Below, in pieces: positions 1-8,596 of a stretch of 43,085 nt of DNA; position 1 is the stretch's first letter, and each line of letters starts with the position of its first letter. A program made the translations under genes and the position numbers. The notes under the pieces are model-generated. The model ran no database searches, was not told the origin of the DNA, and was given only the letters and a program-made list of their open reading frames with translations. Origin of the DNA: Pseudomonadota bacterium (GTDB taxonomy: Bacteria > Bdellovibrionota > Bdellovibrionia > Bdellovibrionales > JACTMU01); the NCBI GenBank assembly GCA_014584465.1, contig JACTMU010000024.1, forward strand, positions 1 to 43,085, in the 5' to 3' direction.

Positions 1-1
1 A

Positions 2-67
2 GAGTGGATTGATCTCGCGCTTCTTATTGCTCAAACTGAACGGGAAGAAGCAAAAAAGAAAGCTTAA
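2..67 (+). CDS. C-terminal end of a protein entering from the left edge
   Basis: The frame starting at base 2 reads without a stop for 21 codons and ends at TAA (65-67). The residues are EWIDLALLIAQ followed by a charged tail TEREEAKKKA. A Lys/Glu-rich tail of this kind is common at the end of soluble proteins. Too little is visible to name the gene, and the short frame could be chance. Confidence 0.35.
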   Translation, partial: EWIDLALLIAQTEREEAKKKA

Positions 68-115
68 AAAATAGGCTGAGAACTCGGTACTCTCAAGTTA
101 CATACTGGAGAGGCT

Positions 116-184
116 ATGATCCAGAGGGTGAAAGCAATTCTGCTGACGAATATTATTGCAAGAGGGATTGAGGACGTAAATTAG
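116..184 (+). CDS. Possible 22-residue small ORF
   Basis: An ATG at 116 follows GGAG with 5-nt spacing, and the frame runs 22 codons to TAG. The peptide is MIQRVKAILLTNIIARGIED plus two residues, with a short hydrophobic middle. It may be a small peptide gene, the decayed start of a lost gene, or chance. The good ribosome-binding site is the only support. Confidence 0.2.
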   Translation: MIQRVKAILLTNIIARGIEDVN

Positions 185-370
185 ATGGACACACGTTGTT
201 CCTAACGGGAGAACGATGCCATGATGCCATTTGCATCGCAGAATTTTCCGAACGGACTATGAACGGACTATACTCTTGTTGTCCTGAGTCCAAACTTGAA
301 GATCAAAGGTTTTCACGCACTTCCGAACGCCAAGAACGCCAAAAGGTCAGCTTCTTCGAATTTCAGAGGG
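185..370. other. Non-coding stretch downstream of panD
   Basis: No convincing gene lies here. The plus-strand frame over 196-483 runs into panD antisense and has no family-like features. A short direct repeat with the core AACGCCAA occurs twice near 328-345. I see no clear terminator hairpin with a T-tract for the pan operon, which ends at 371 on the minus strand. Confidence 0.4.
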
Positions 371-733
371 TCACCTTGAGATCTTGGGGGCTGGAACGGG
401 ACGATTCTCCTTGTCCACATAAACAAGGTGGGGCTTATGTGAAGGTGCCTCAGTCTCATCGACCTCTGCATAGCAGGCGATGATGACCGTATCACCTCGA
501 TGAACATGCCGTGCTGCCGCCCCATTGAGGCAGATCTCACCACTCTTTCCAAATATCACATAGGTGGCAAATCGAGCTCCATTGTTGCAATTGTAAATCT
601 CCACACGCTCATACTGGTGGAAGTGGGCCAAATCGCAAAGCGCAGGATCGATCGAAATTGAGCCCTCATAGTCAAGGTCTGCGTCCGTCACTGTTGCCCG
701 ATGAATTTTGGATTTCAATACCGTTAACTTCAT
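371..733 (-). CDS. panD: Aspartate 1-decarboxylase PanD (pyruvoyl enzyme)
   Basis: PanD makes beta-alanine from L-aspartate, one of the two precursors of pantothenate, in the cytoplasm. The 120 residues match the usual family length of about 115-130. The self-cleavage site Gly24-Ser25 (YEGSI) is present; Ser25 becomes the pyruvoyl group. Lys9, His11, Tyr22, Arg54, Thr57 and Tyr58 (RFATY) sit at their canonical positions, as does the NGAAARH segment. The ATG follows AGGAG with 6-nt spacing. It is the last gene of the minus-strand pan/coa operon, 26 nt after coaX. Confidence 0.97.
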   Translation of the reverse strand: MKLTVLKSKIHRATVTDADLDYEGSISIDPALCDLAHFHQYERVEIYNCNNGARFATYVIFGKSGEICLNGAAARHVHRGDTVIIACYAEVDETEAPSHKPHLVYVDKENRPVPAPKISR

Positions 734-759
734 AACCTACTCCTATCTTCAAACATCAT

Positions 760-1530
760 CTAACAATTCATCTTCAATGCTTGGTAGAGCCCTCTTAAAA
801 CAAGGTCGGGAACCACCATATCAAAAATCTTCTCCTTGTCAAAAAGGTTGGCAAACCCCCCCGTTCCAATCACAAGTGGGCGCTCTCCCCCAAAAACCTC
901 TTCGGTCATACGTAGGACCATTTCACGCACCATCCCCATCTGCCCATAATAGAGTCCCGACTGGATGCTTTCAACTGTCGATCGACCGACCGCGCATTTC
1001 GGAGCCACAATGGCAACGGCTGGAAGCTTGGCAGTTCGAGTCTCCAGAGCCTCCATCGAGAGGCGAAGCCCCGGCATGATCGCTCCACCCTCATATTCAA
1101 GGTCTCGCGTGACTGCACAGAATGTGGTGGCCGTTCCAAAATCGACGATCACGGCATTCTTGCGAGGATAGATCTGCGTGACCGCAATGGCATTGGCGAT
1201 GCGATCGGCACCCACTTCAATGGGATTTCGATATCGAATCTTAAGTCCTGTGCGCACTCCAGCCTGAAGTACAAAGGGCTTTGTTTTAAGATACTTAATG
1301 CAAGCTGTTCCTAATGAGTGGTCAATCCCCGGTACGACCGAACAGATTGCAACCTTGTCAATCTGATCCGGATCCATCTGATTTTCACGAATCACTCCTC
1401 GAAGAAACATTCCCAGTTCATCGGAACTCATAGAATCTTTTGAACTCTTACGAAAACGAAGCTTAATCTCATCCCCCACAAAGAGCCCACCAAATATCTG
1501 ACTGTTTCCGACATCCAAACAGAGTATCAT
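760..1530 (-). CDS. coaX: Type III pantothenate kinase CoaX
   Basis: CoaX phosphorylates pantothenate with ATP, the first committed step of CoA synthesis. The type III family needs a monovalent cation and, unlike type I, is not feedback-inhibited by CoA. The 256 residues show the ASKHA-fold signatures: DVGNS with Asp6 for phosphate/Mg binding, GADRIAN near 107-113, the catalytic loop DFGTATT at 130-136, and GGAIMPGL. The ATG overlaps the coaBC stop codon by 4 nt (ATGA), implying translational coupling. It lies between coaBC and panD, so precursor supply and CoA synthesis share one transcript. Confidence 0.96.
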   Translation of the reverse strand: MILCLDVGNSQIFGGLFVGDEIKLRFRKSSKDSMSSDELGMFLRGVIRENQMDPDQIDKVAICSVVPGIDHSLGTACIKYLKTKPFVLQAGVRTGLKIRYRNPIEVGADRIANAIAVTQIYPRKNAVIVDFGTATTFCAVTRDLEYEGGAIMPGLRLSMEALETRTAKLPAVAIVAPKCAVGRSTVESIQSGLYYGQMGMVREMVLRMTEEVFGGERPLVIGTGGFANLFDKEKIFDMVVPDLVLRGLYQALKMNC

Positions 1531-2774
1531 AGCACCTCCTCCAACATCTGAGCCAGCTCACTCTTGGTGCTGGCTTCCCTAACTCGATTCATATTCCTAT
1601 CGTAAAGAGTGGCCCGATGCTTCATCTCCCCTTTCTCGGAAAGATCATTTTGAACCACGTAATCAACTCCACCGCGCTCAAAAATCTTCTTCACTGCATC
1701 GATCCGCTCATCTTCACTGGCCCCCGAAGTGAGTTTGAAACCAACCACTCGAATCTCCGGATTCTTAGAATAATCCCGCAGACACGGAAGAATCTTGTTG
1801 TTTCGTACCAAGTTCAGAGAGACCCTCTCAAACTCAGAACTCATCTTCCCAGTTTCTGTGATCTCTCTAAAGCCACCATCACAGCTTACCGACGCGACGG
1901 AATAGTCGCTGACTGCGGCCATATGAATGACCGCATCAAACAAACTTCTCTCCAACTCCTCCTTGAGAATCCCTTGAAGACTCCTCGAATGGGAGAACGA
2001 AACCAGCTTCAATCTCCCTCTTTGAATGAGGGACTCCCTTTCACTCAAGGAGCAGGGCAACGCAGCTCCTTCCCCGTACAAAAGGGTTACTTGATTCCCG
2101 CGTTTCAAAAGAGCCTCTGTCACAAAGGCTCCAGTTTCACCCGTGCTCACATTACCAATATATCTAACACGATCAATGGATTCACGAGTGCCACCTGAAC
2201 TTATCAAAACATTTCGCTTCGACTGAGGTTCAAACGAACTTAACGATGCCTCAATCTCAAAAACTACATCTTCCGGCTCCATCAAACGCCCAGTTCCCTC
2301 TCGGCCACAGGCAAGAGCACCCCGAACAGGTGAATAGACTCTCAAACCCCAACTAGAAAGTCTCTCAACCGCGAGCTTGGTCGCCGGGTGGTTCCACATT
2401 CGATCATTCATTGCAGGAAATATCAGAAAGGGCTTTTGAAAATCAAAGGCCAAAAAGAGATCCCCCAAAAGATCCACTGCAGTTCCATGAGCAAGAGCTG
2501 TCAGCGTCCTTGCCGTCGCAGGACAAAGAACAGCGGCATCACACCAATCGACAAGATGAATGTGATCCATGAGATGGCCCGATTCAAAACTGCTCATCAA
2601 AACAGGTCGATGGCTGAGTGCCTCAAGCGTCACATCTCCGACAAATCGAAGCGCCGAGGCAGACGCCACGACTTGAACTTCAAACCCCTTTTGAACCAAA
2701 GCGGATAGGACTGCGCAGGATTTATACGCAGAAATCGAACCACTCATCAAAAAGAGAAGTTTAGGCTTGGACAT
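1527..2774 (-). CDS. coaBC: Bifunctional phosphopantothenoylcysteine synthetase/decarboxylase CoaBC (Dfp)
   Basis: This enzyme joins 4'-phosphopantothenate to cysteine using CTP and then decarboxylates the product, two steps of CoA synthesis. The N-terminal CoaC flavodoxin-like domain (about 1-175) carries the FMN-site motif SGSISAYK, the catalytic His71 (HIHL, the family's HISL), PAMNDRMW at 120-127 and the active-site Cys156 in [12 protein letters not shown]. The CoaB domain begins about residue 188 with the signature ISSGGTRE and contains AAVSDY and NDLS motifs. At 415 residues it is of normal length (about 400). It overlaps panC upstream by 14 nt and coaX downstream by 4 nt. Confidence 0.96.
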   Translation of the reverse strand: MSKPKLLFLMSGSISAYKSCAVLSALVQKGFEVQVVASASALRFVGDVTLEALSHRPVLMSSFESGHLMDHIHLVDWCDAAVLCPATARTLTALAHGTAVDLLGDLFLAFDFQKPFLIFPAMNDRMWNHPATKLAVERLSSWGLRVYSPVRGALACGREGTGRLMEPEDVVFEIEASLSSFEPQSKRNVLISSGGTRESIDRVRYIGNVSTGETGAFVTEALLKRGNQVTLLYGEGAALPCSLSERESLIQRGRLKLVSFSHSRSLQGILKEELERSLFDAVIHMAAVSDYSVASVSCDGGFREITETGKMSSEFERVSLNLVRNNKILPCLRDYSKNPEIRVVGFKLTSGASEDERIDAVKKIFERGGVDYVVQNDLSEKGEMKHRATLYDRNMNRVREASTKSELAQMLEEVL

Positions 2775-3519
2775 TATCTATGAGCCTCACACCTGAGAGT
2801 CGTACAGCCCCGAGTCGGCGTCCAAACCTCTCCTCAACGTAATCCACATCAAAACCAAGTCGAGAGAGTTTCTCCTTAACCTGATCGCAGCTCTCATCGA
2901 GCGAACTGAGATGGTGAAACAAATTTGATGCCAAAATTCGATTTTGCTCACTCAAATGGCGGTTTCGAGAACTCATTGCAAGACCACTCTCTTCTCGCAC
3001 CACAGGGCAAGGAACAATGTCGACATCCATAAAAAAGGCCTTCACCATATCTTGAATCAATACCATCTGCTGAAAATCCTTCTCCCCGAAGTAGGCTCGT
3101 CGAGGCTGAACGAGGTGAAGGAGCTTCATCACGATGGTCAAGACCCCATCAAAGTGCCCCGGACGATGTTCACCACACAGAAGACCACTGATCTCCTTTT
3201 CAACCACCTTAAATCGATATCCATCTTCATAAATTTGTTCATAAGTTGGGGCCAAAATATAATCGATACCCACTTCGTGAGCCATTTGGCAATCGGCTTC
3301 GAACGTTTTTGGGTAGGACTTCAAATCCTGTGGTTGATCAAACTGAGTCGGATTGACAAAAATGGTAAGAACCGAAATGGAATTCTCCCTTCGGCACCTC
3401 TCCAGAAGTGACCTGTGGCCCAAATGAAGAGCCCCCATCGTGGGAACACACCCCACATCTTCACCTTTCACTCCTTTTCGAAGTTCTCTCCAAACGTTAA
3501 GATCTCGTATCACTTCCAT
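2761..3519 (-). CDS. panC: Pantothenate synthetase PanC
   Basis: PanC condenses pantoate with beta-alanine through a pantoyl-adenylate intermediate. It shows the nucleotidyltransferase signature PTMGALHLGHRSL (HLGH at 32-35), the pantoate/ATP-binding segment YFGEKDFQQ, and SSRNRHLS, the KMSKS-like loop. I chose the ATG at 3519 rather than the upstream codon at 3558. It is preceded by a very strong Shine-Dalgarno GGAGGAGG, and MEVIRDL matches the usual start of the family. The start lies inside the end of panB (23-nt overlap). The product of 252 residues is slightly shorter than the typical 280. Confidence 0.95.
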   Translation of the reverse strand: MEVIRDLNVWRELRKGVKGEDVGCVPTMGALHLGHRSLLERCRRENSISVLTIFVNPTQFDQPQDLKSYPKTFEADCQMAHEVGIDYILAPTYEQIYEDGYRFKVVEKEISGLLCGEHRPGHFDGVLTIVMKLLHLVQPRRAYFGEKDFQQMVLIQDMVKAFFMDVDIVPCPVVREESGLAMSSRNRHLSEQNRILASNLFHHLSSLDESCDQVKEKLSRLGFDVDYVEERFGRRLGAVRLSGVRLIDNVQA

Positions 3520-4300
3520 ATGACTCCTCCTCCGAAGGAAATCTTCCCTTCTTGACATCTTGAATGTAATGGGTCACAGCCTCTGCCATAACTGTAGACC
3601 CATTGAGATATTGGCGCACGAAGCGCGGCCTAAAGGCTCGATTCATTCCCAACAGATCTTGCAAAACCAGAACCTGACCATCCACATCGATGCCTGCACC
3701 GATTCCGATGGTTGCTATACCCACACTCTCTGTGATGGTCTTTGCAAGATGAGCGGGAATGCACTCAAGCACCAGGCTAAAACATCCGCACTCCTCAAGG
3801 AGCTTAGCCTGTTCCACAATGGAATCTTGCTCAGCTCTCTTTTTTCCTTGCACCTTAAATCCTCCAAACTGATGGATCGATTGGGGCGTCAATCCCAAAT
3901 GACCCATCACCGGGACTCCTGATTGCACAATGTGGGTGATCACATCCTCATGACCGTAAACCCCTTCCAGTTTCACCGCATGAGCCCCAGCTCGCATCAA
4001 AGCTTCCACACACTCAAGGGCTGCCACTTCGCCCTTTCGAAAGGTCAAAAATGGCATATCTGCGACAATGAATTTGCCAGGCGCACCCTTTGCAACAGAC
4101 TCCACATGACGAACCATCATCTCGGTCGTTGCTGGAAGGGTCGATCCGTGGCCATAGATCACCATCGAAAGACTGTCACCCACCAGCAGAACATCGACAT
4201 CAGTTTCAGCCAGGATCGATGCAGACCAAAAATCATACGATGTCACCATCGTAATCTTGTTCCCCTCTTTCTTAAATCTTGGAAAATCTAAAACATTCAT
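3497..4300 (-). CDS. panB: 3-methyl-2-oxobutanoate hydroxymethyltransferase PanB
   Basis: PanB transfers a hydroxymethyl group from methylene-tetrahydrofolate to 2-oxoisovalerate to give ketopantoate. The 267 residues form a TIM barrel with the family motifs MVTSYDFWSA, LLVGDSLSMV (metal-binding Asp), the Mg-ligand region VADMPF, AVKLEG, GVPVMGHLGLTPQ and GIGAG. The ATG overlaps the stop of the upstream DUF2520 gene by 4 nt (ATGA), so the two are coupled. Its C-terminal codons overlap panC in another frame. Confidence 0.96.
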   Translation of the reverse strand: MNVLDFPRFKKEGNKITMVTSYDFWSASILAETDVDVLLVGDSLSMVIYGHGSTLPATTEMMVRHVESVAKGAPGKFIVADMPFLTFRKGEVAALECVEALMRAGAHAVKLEGVYGHEDVITHIVQSGVPVMGHLGLTPQSIHQFGGFKVQGKKRAEQDSIVEQAKLLEECGCFSLVLECIPAHLAKTITESVGIATIGIGAGIDVDGQVLVLQDLLGMNRAFRPRFVRQYLNGSTVMAEAVTHYIQDVKKGRFPSEEESYGSDTRS

Positions 4301-5061
4301 AGGTTACCTCGAATTTTAAGTGCAGACGCACGTTTTTGACTCGAATTCCTCTCTTCAAAAAAAGTCATCATGAGCGAGTAAAGATCTGCAAGTCGATCGC
4401 CCTTTAGAGCGTTCAAGTTGGATGCCACGGTTGAACGATCTCCCCTCACCAAAGGACCCGTGAGAGCTTTGCCTCCAAACTCCTGAACATTGGCCACGAC
4501 CTGCTTCATGTAAGGAAAAAAAATAGATCGTGGTAGATCAAGTTGCGATTCTGCCCTCTCAAAAATGGTTTCCCAGACAAGAGTTGTAAAGTTCCCACTC
4601 ACCACACAAAGAGCATGATACAAAGCTCTCCTCTCTGGAGAGATGGCAAAGACGGGATTGGAAAGCTCCGGAAAGATCTTATGAAACTGAGAAGCATCTT
4701 CTTCAACCACAAACGGTATCGTTTCATAGACCGATTCTGGATAGAGACCCTCTCCAAAACTCATAAGGGGATGAGCTCCCCAAGCACCCTCCAGGACCAT
4801 CGCTCCTGAAAAGTGGACCACCCATTTAGGCGTCTGAAGAAGGTCGGCATGCATTTGCAAAAATTCCGATAGAGAAGAGTCGCTGATCGCAAGCAAAATG
4901 GCATCACAACCATTTATTGATTTTTTCAGTTCGCTTTGACTTTGAGATCGATCCCAGAAGGTGTGCGAAATTCCTTTGGTCGTGAAGTAAAAACCAAGGT
5001 GGCGAGCCAGTCGCCCACGACCGACGATAAGATAGTTCAATTTCTTGGGTACCTGTCGCAT
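4297..5061 (-). CDS. Rossmann-fold DUF2520 protein, possible alternative ketopantoate reductase
   Basis: The N-terminus has an NAD(P)-binding Rossmann motif, LIVGRGRLARHLG. The rest fits the Rossmann-like plus DUF2520 family: HFSGA, AHPLMSFG, a conserved GNFTTLVWE segment, and the hallmark ALTGPLVRGD. It is first in the pan/coa operon and coupled to panB by an ATGA overlap. Ketopantoate reduction (the PanE step) is the only pantoate-pathway step with no recognised enzyme in this operon, so this protein is a natural candidate; that is inference. The ATG at 5061 is preferred, with AGAGG upstream. A TTG at 5070 would leave only 2 nt of spacing. Confidence 0.75.
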   Translation of the reverse strand: MRQVPKKLNYLIVGRGRLARHLGFYFTTKGISHTFWDRSQSQSELKKSINGCDAILLAISDSSLSEFLQMHADLLQTPKWVVHFSGAMVLEGAWGAHPLMSFGEGLYPESVYETIPFVVEEDASQFHKIFPELSNPVFAISPERRALYHALCVVSGNFTTLVWETIFERAESQLDLPRSIFFPYMKQVVANVQEFGGKALTGPLVRGDRSTVASNLNALKGDRLADLYSLMMTFFEERNSSQKRASALKIRGNL

Positions 5062-5341
5062 TTGGATCAAGTCCTCTCTTTAAATCTCAACCCTGGGCGG
5101 TCTACAAACTCTCTTTGGATTCGCCCTAGATTTCAATCATCGGCTTAGGACCATACCAGATTGTCAGCGGAAGCGCTAGTACCAGCGAACATGAGCCCTC
5201 TGCAGCCCTATATGGGACTTACCCACTCATTTCCTTGTTGTTGATCCGAAGTTGTTGTTGATTCGAAGGTCCAAATCCGAAATCAATTCGGGCTCTTAAA
5301 TCGTGTTTGACGGAAAATTAAGACACAGAGCGTCTATTTTG
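5062..5341. other. Intergenic region upstream of the pan operon
   Basis: This stretch holds the leader of the minus-strand pan/coa operon and the downstream flank of the Rrf2-family gene. A short imperfect direct repeat, GTTGTTGAT(C/T)CGAA with an extra GTT in the second copy, lies around 5236-5268. I see no convincing gene or clear promoter. Confidence 0.3.
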
Positions 5342-5806
5342 TCAATCGCTTTGCTTTGGAAAGACCTCAGGAACTCTCTCATGCATCACCTGCGGGAGTC
5401 GACTTCGATCCTTCCCCAAAAGATCCGCCAATGTGTATTGATCCAACACTCCCAAAAATCCACACATCGCCTCATCTACAATTTGGCGCAGTCGACAGTC
5501 GCCAGCCACAGGGCACTCATTGGTCTCCTTATTGAAGCACTCCAACACATCCATATGGGGTTCATTTTTTCGAACGACATCCCCCAGTTTGATGTCGTCA
5601 GGAGGACGAACCAGCAAAATGCCACCGCCACGCCCTTTGATCGTATGGATAAAACCCTCTTTCCCCAACTTATGTGCAACCTTGACCATGTGATTCAACG
5701 AAACATCAAAGGTCTTTGCAATCTCAGCAATCGTGGCCTTACTCTTCTTTTCACCCAAATACATGAGAATTCGAAAAGAGTAGTCCGTAAAGGTCGTTAA
5801 CTGCAT
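5342..5806 (-). CDS. Rrf2-family iron-sulfur regulator, NsrR-like
   Basis: The 154-residue protein begins MQLTTFTDYSFRILMYL, the standard Rrf2 winged-helix start. Its recognition region contains SLNHMVKVAHKLGKEG and GRGGG. Three Cys at 90, 98 and 104 (C-X7-C-X5-C) match the cluster-binding spacing region of NsrR. Asp8 is also present, the residue that completes the [4Fe-4S] ligands in Streptomyces NsrR. NsrR proteins repress nitric-oxide detoxification genes until NO attacks the cluster. No such target gene sits next to it, so its regulon must lie elsewhere. The start follows AGAGGA. Confidence 0.85.
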   Translation of the reverse strand: MQLTTFTDYSFRILMYLGEKKSKATIAEIAKTFDVSLNHMVKVAHKLGKEGFIHTIKGRGGGILLVRPPDDIKLGDVVRKNEPHMDVLECFNKETNECPVAGDCRLRQIVDEAMCGFLGVLDQYTLADLLGKDRSRLPQVMHERVPEVFPKQSD

Positions 5807-5922
5807 AGGTAAGATTCCTCTCTTTCAATAAAAATGAGATCGTCGTTCACTCCAAAAAAGCACGAACCTTAAGTGCTCGCTGTAACGTACTGATAGTCGA
5901 GAGCAGAACTTCGTGTTAGAAT

Positions 5923-5937
5923 CAATGCATTGCATCT
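5923..5937. promoter_or_regulatory. Candidate Rrf2/NsrR-type operator
   Basis: About 115 bp upstream of the Rrf2-family start lies the perfect palindrome CAATGCATTG, running into TGCATCT. ATGCAT-type half sites resemble known NsrR boxes (AANATGCATTT). An AT-rich promoter-like stretch follows at 5955-5972. Autoregulation is an inference from motif and position. Confidence 0.3.
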
Positions 5938-6017
5938 ATTGAATGTAATCAAATCTTTATAATTATAATATCAACGGAATAGGAAACTCCGTCCCAAATA
6001 TATGCTTACTGAGTGCC

Positions 6018-7658
6018 TCATTTACGCCAATCCAATTCGAGGGCAAGATGCTCTTTCACCTGGTCGATCTCCCTCACAAGTTCAGAGTCGGACCATTGAA
6101 GTTCCAAGGCAAAGAGAGCTCCGAGCTCCTTGAGCAACTCAAGACCATGTCCTTTGTAGGCAAGCATAAGATGAGTTCTTCGCTGATAGAAATCAACCAG
6201 ATGAAGACACATCGTAAAGTGTATTGCAAAGAGCGCTTCAAGAGCCCAGATGGAGGTGCCAATGTTTTTGCGCCTCTCCCAAATCTCTAGAAGTGGTTCG
6301 ACCTCCATCGCATGATTTTGAACCAACCAGTTGAGAGTCTCTCCAGAAAGTCCCGTCTCTTCGGACCACCTTCGAACCTTTTGAATACTTCGCGCTAAGT
6401 TGTCGGTGGTGCAAAGTGGGTTCAGTGAACTCTTGGTGGAGCTGGGTCGAAGAGCACCTAATCGAGACCGGGAGAGGGTTCCAAGAGCCGCGTCCACCGT
6501 CTCTTCGGACATCTTTCGATAGGTCGTGTACTTTCCACCCATCACCAGAGTCATATTCTGAGGATGTCGCAAAATCAAATGTTCCCGACTTGTCCCACTC
6601 TCCGTTTGAGAACCATCGTCCACCAAGGGTCGAACACCAGCGTAACTCATCACAATGTCATCACCAGTCAGCCCTGCCTTAGGAAAGTACTCCCCCACCA
6701 CCTTCAATAGATAATCAATATCGTCACAGCTTGAGTAAACCGAGTTGAGATCATTAGAAAAATCGGTATCCGTGGTCCCAATGATAATCATGTCGTTGCG
6801 CGGAATTGCAAATATAATTCTCTTCTCTCGATCCACGGCCATAACCATCGCTTGAGAGAGGGGAAGTCTCTCGCGAGACAAAGTGATGTGAATGCCCTTT
6901 GAGGGGCGAAGATGGCGTTTCCATCCGTCGAAAATCTTTGTTCCAAGCTGATCGGTCCAAGGCCCTACAGCTCCTAAAAAATGGGAGGCCCGAACCCAAA
7001 ACTCCTCTCCTGAAAGTTTGTCTCGACAAAGTAGTGCCCTCAACGATCCTTCACCATCAAACTCACCACGCACAGCCTCAACGTAGTTTGCACAACAGGC
7101 TCCCAACTCATGGGCGGACCGCAGAGTCTCAATCGTAAGTCGATCATCATCCATATAAGCATCGGAATAGACATAGGAGCCCAAAAGACCCTCTTCTTTG
7201 ACCATGGGGAGTCGTTCCACCGTCTCTTTAGGATTCAGTCGCTCGTGAAGTTCAGGGGCTTGAAAGAGTGAGAGCGCATCGTAGAGCCACATTCCAAGAC
7301 CCATCTTCAACATCCCAACACGGCTGTCACGATAGATCGGAAGGACAAACCGAAGCGGATGAACCAAATGAGGGGCAATCTCAAAAAGAATTCGACGCTC
7401 TGAGAGAGCTTCAAAGACCAAATGAAACTCAAGATTTTCTAGATAACGAATTCCACCATGAACCAATTTGCTCGAACGAGAACTTGTGCCAAATCCAAAA
7501 TCGTTCGCCTCAACCAAGGCCACACTCAAACCACGGCTGGCACTGTCTCGAGCGATCCCTGCTCCGTTGATGCCTCCACCAACGATGACAAAATCGAACT
7601 CCTCACTCTTCATCTGAGCGATCTGTGCCTGGCGGGTGCGAAAAGAGAACTCTTTCAC
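6018..7658 (-). CDS. glpD: FAD-dependent glycerol-3-phosphate dehydrogenase GlpD
   Basis: GlpD oxidises glycerol-3-phosphate to dihydroxyacetone phosphate at the membrane and passes electrons to quinone. The dinucleotide-binding motif VIVGGGINGAG lies at about residues 24-34. Further family motifs include SSRSSKLVHGGIRYL, GAVGPWTDQ, PSKGIHI, IIGTTDTD, SYAGVRPLV and GGKYTTYRKM. The frame is open to 7793, but the GTG at 7658 is the likely start. It follows AGAGGA with 7-nt spacing and overlaps the stop of the upstream gene (GTGA), giving 546 residues, normal for the family. It is therefore co-translated with the MetE/UroD-like gene. Confidence 0.93.
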   Translation of the reverse strand: MKEFSFRTRQAQIAQMKSEEFDFVIVGGGINGAGIARDSASRGLSVALVEANDFGFGTSSRSSKLVHGGIRYLENLEFHLVFEALSERRILFEIAPHLVHPLRFVLPIYRDSRVGMLKMGLGMWLYDALSLFQAPELHERLNPKETVERLPMVKEEGLLGSYVYSDAYMDDDRLTIETLRSAHELGACCANYVEAVRGEFDGEGSLRALLCRDKLSGEEFWVRASHFLGAVGPWTDQLGTKIFDGWKRHLRPSKGIHITLSRERLPLSQAMVMAVDREKRIIFAIPRNDMIIIGTTDTDFSNDLNSVYSSCDDIDYLLKVVGEYFPKAGLTGDDIVMSYAGVRPLVDDGSQTESGTSREHLILRHPQNMTLVMGGKYTTYRKMSEETVDAALGTLSRSRLGALRPSSTKSSLNPLCTTDNLARSIQKVRRWSEETGLSGETLNWLVQNHAMEVEPLLEIWERRKNIGTSIWALEALFAIHFTMCLHLVDFYQRRTHLMLAYKGHGLELLKELGALFALELQWSDSELVREIDQVKEHLALELDWRK

Positions 7659-8542
7659 AAGAAGTTCCTCTGCACCAACTCTTGAACCTCTTCCAAACGT
7701 TCCAGTGACTTGGCCAACTGGTCTGCACTTTTTGCACTGAGCCCACAGGATGAAGAGACCATCAGCTGCTGAAAGTCGATCACCTCCGACCACCTCGACA
7801 GCTCCTCCACAATGGTCGTACTGCGATCCTCAGATGAAACCATCTTGGAGAGCTCCGTATCACTAAAGAGACCTGCTGCAAACCAGCGACCTTCAGAAAA
7901 AAATTGCTTCCACTGATCTTTCCATAGGTGAGGATTTCGTTCCATCGTTCCAACCAACTCAAAAAAATCGAAGTGAACCACATCCCAATCGTAACTGAGC
8001 CACTGCGCCTCTGGAGTCCCACAACAATGGAGCGCAGTTGCCCCCTCGTGGTATTGGCGGTAACGAATGACGCTCAAAACCTCTTCCCACATAGTTCCCG
8101 CCTCTGAGACTAAAAATGCGCAGGGTTCATCCAACGAGACGACCACACGACTGGCGAGAGGACTTAGGTGCTCCACCTGAAACTGATAGGCCTGCGCCAC
8201 AAACTCAATGACCTTCGCAAGATCCTTCGGTGCAGAGTCTCTCTTTCTCAGAGCCCAAAGAAGAGTTGCAGGTCCTATCATCTGTCCCTTGATCGTAGGT
8301 AAACTTGCATCTTGAAAGAATTTAAGAAAAGCTTGAAACCCAGGTCGTTCAAGCAGCTCACGCCCAGCAATGCCTCGTTCTTCTTGAGAGGCGCTCTCCC
8401 ACTTCAAAAAAGCTGCAGTCCAAAAGGGAACAAGCTCCTCTTGAACTCCCAAACCCAAAAGCTCAGGCCAACAAGCTACATCAAAGTGCTTTGCCACAAA
8501 TGGCAGAACTTCAAGGGGGTCGCTGAGACCAAATCCACCCAC
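7655..8542 (-). CDS. MetE/UroD-fold (cobalamin-independent methionine synthase-like) protein
   Basis: The protein has the hallmarks of the UROD/MetE barrel superfamily: a start resembling the GIGSLPHTDP region (here GFGLSDP), SLDEP, LHCCG and a C-terminal SSSCGL. The His/Cys of LHCCG and the Cys of SSCGL fit the zinc-thiol site of MetE-like methyltransferases. It has about 295 residues and lacks the N-terminal half of full MetE, so it probably moves a methyl group on an unknown thiol substrate. The GTG at 8542 has no Shine-Dalgarno. The frame is open back to the pepP stop, and a CTG at 8593 stands 6 nt after GAGG, so the true start may be there. glpD follows with a 4-nt overlap. Confidence 0.65.
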   Translation of the reverse strand: MGGFGLSDPLEVLPFVAKHFDVACWPELLGLGVQEELVPFWTAAFLKWESASQEERGIAGRELLERPGFQAFLKFFQDASLPTIKGQMIGPATLLWALRKRDSAPKDLAKVIEFVAQAYQFQVEHLSPLASRVVVSLDEPCAFLVSEAGTMWEEVLSVIRYRQYHEGATALHCCGTPEAQWLSYDWDVVHFDFFELVGTMERNPHLWKDQWKQFFSEGRWFAAGLFSDTELSKMVSSEDRSTTIVEELSRWSEVIDFQQLMVSSSCGLSAKSADQLAKSLERLEEVQELVQRNFL

Positions 8543-8596
8543 GGGCCATGAATCACCCGGCTCAAAACCAAAATTTCTCCAAATATTTCCCAGAGG

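Noticed and set aside
196-483. Plus-strand frame at the left edge overlapping panD
   Set aside because: It runs into panD in antisense, has no recognisable motifs and no strong ribosome-binding site.
7659-7793. N-terminal extension of glpD
   Set aside because: It overlaps the MetE-like gene in another frame and precedes a GTG with a good ribosome-binding site. The GlpD family starts close to the FAD-binding motif.
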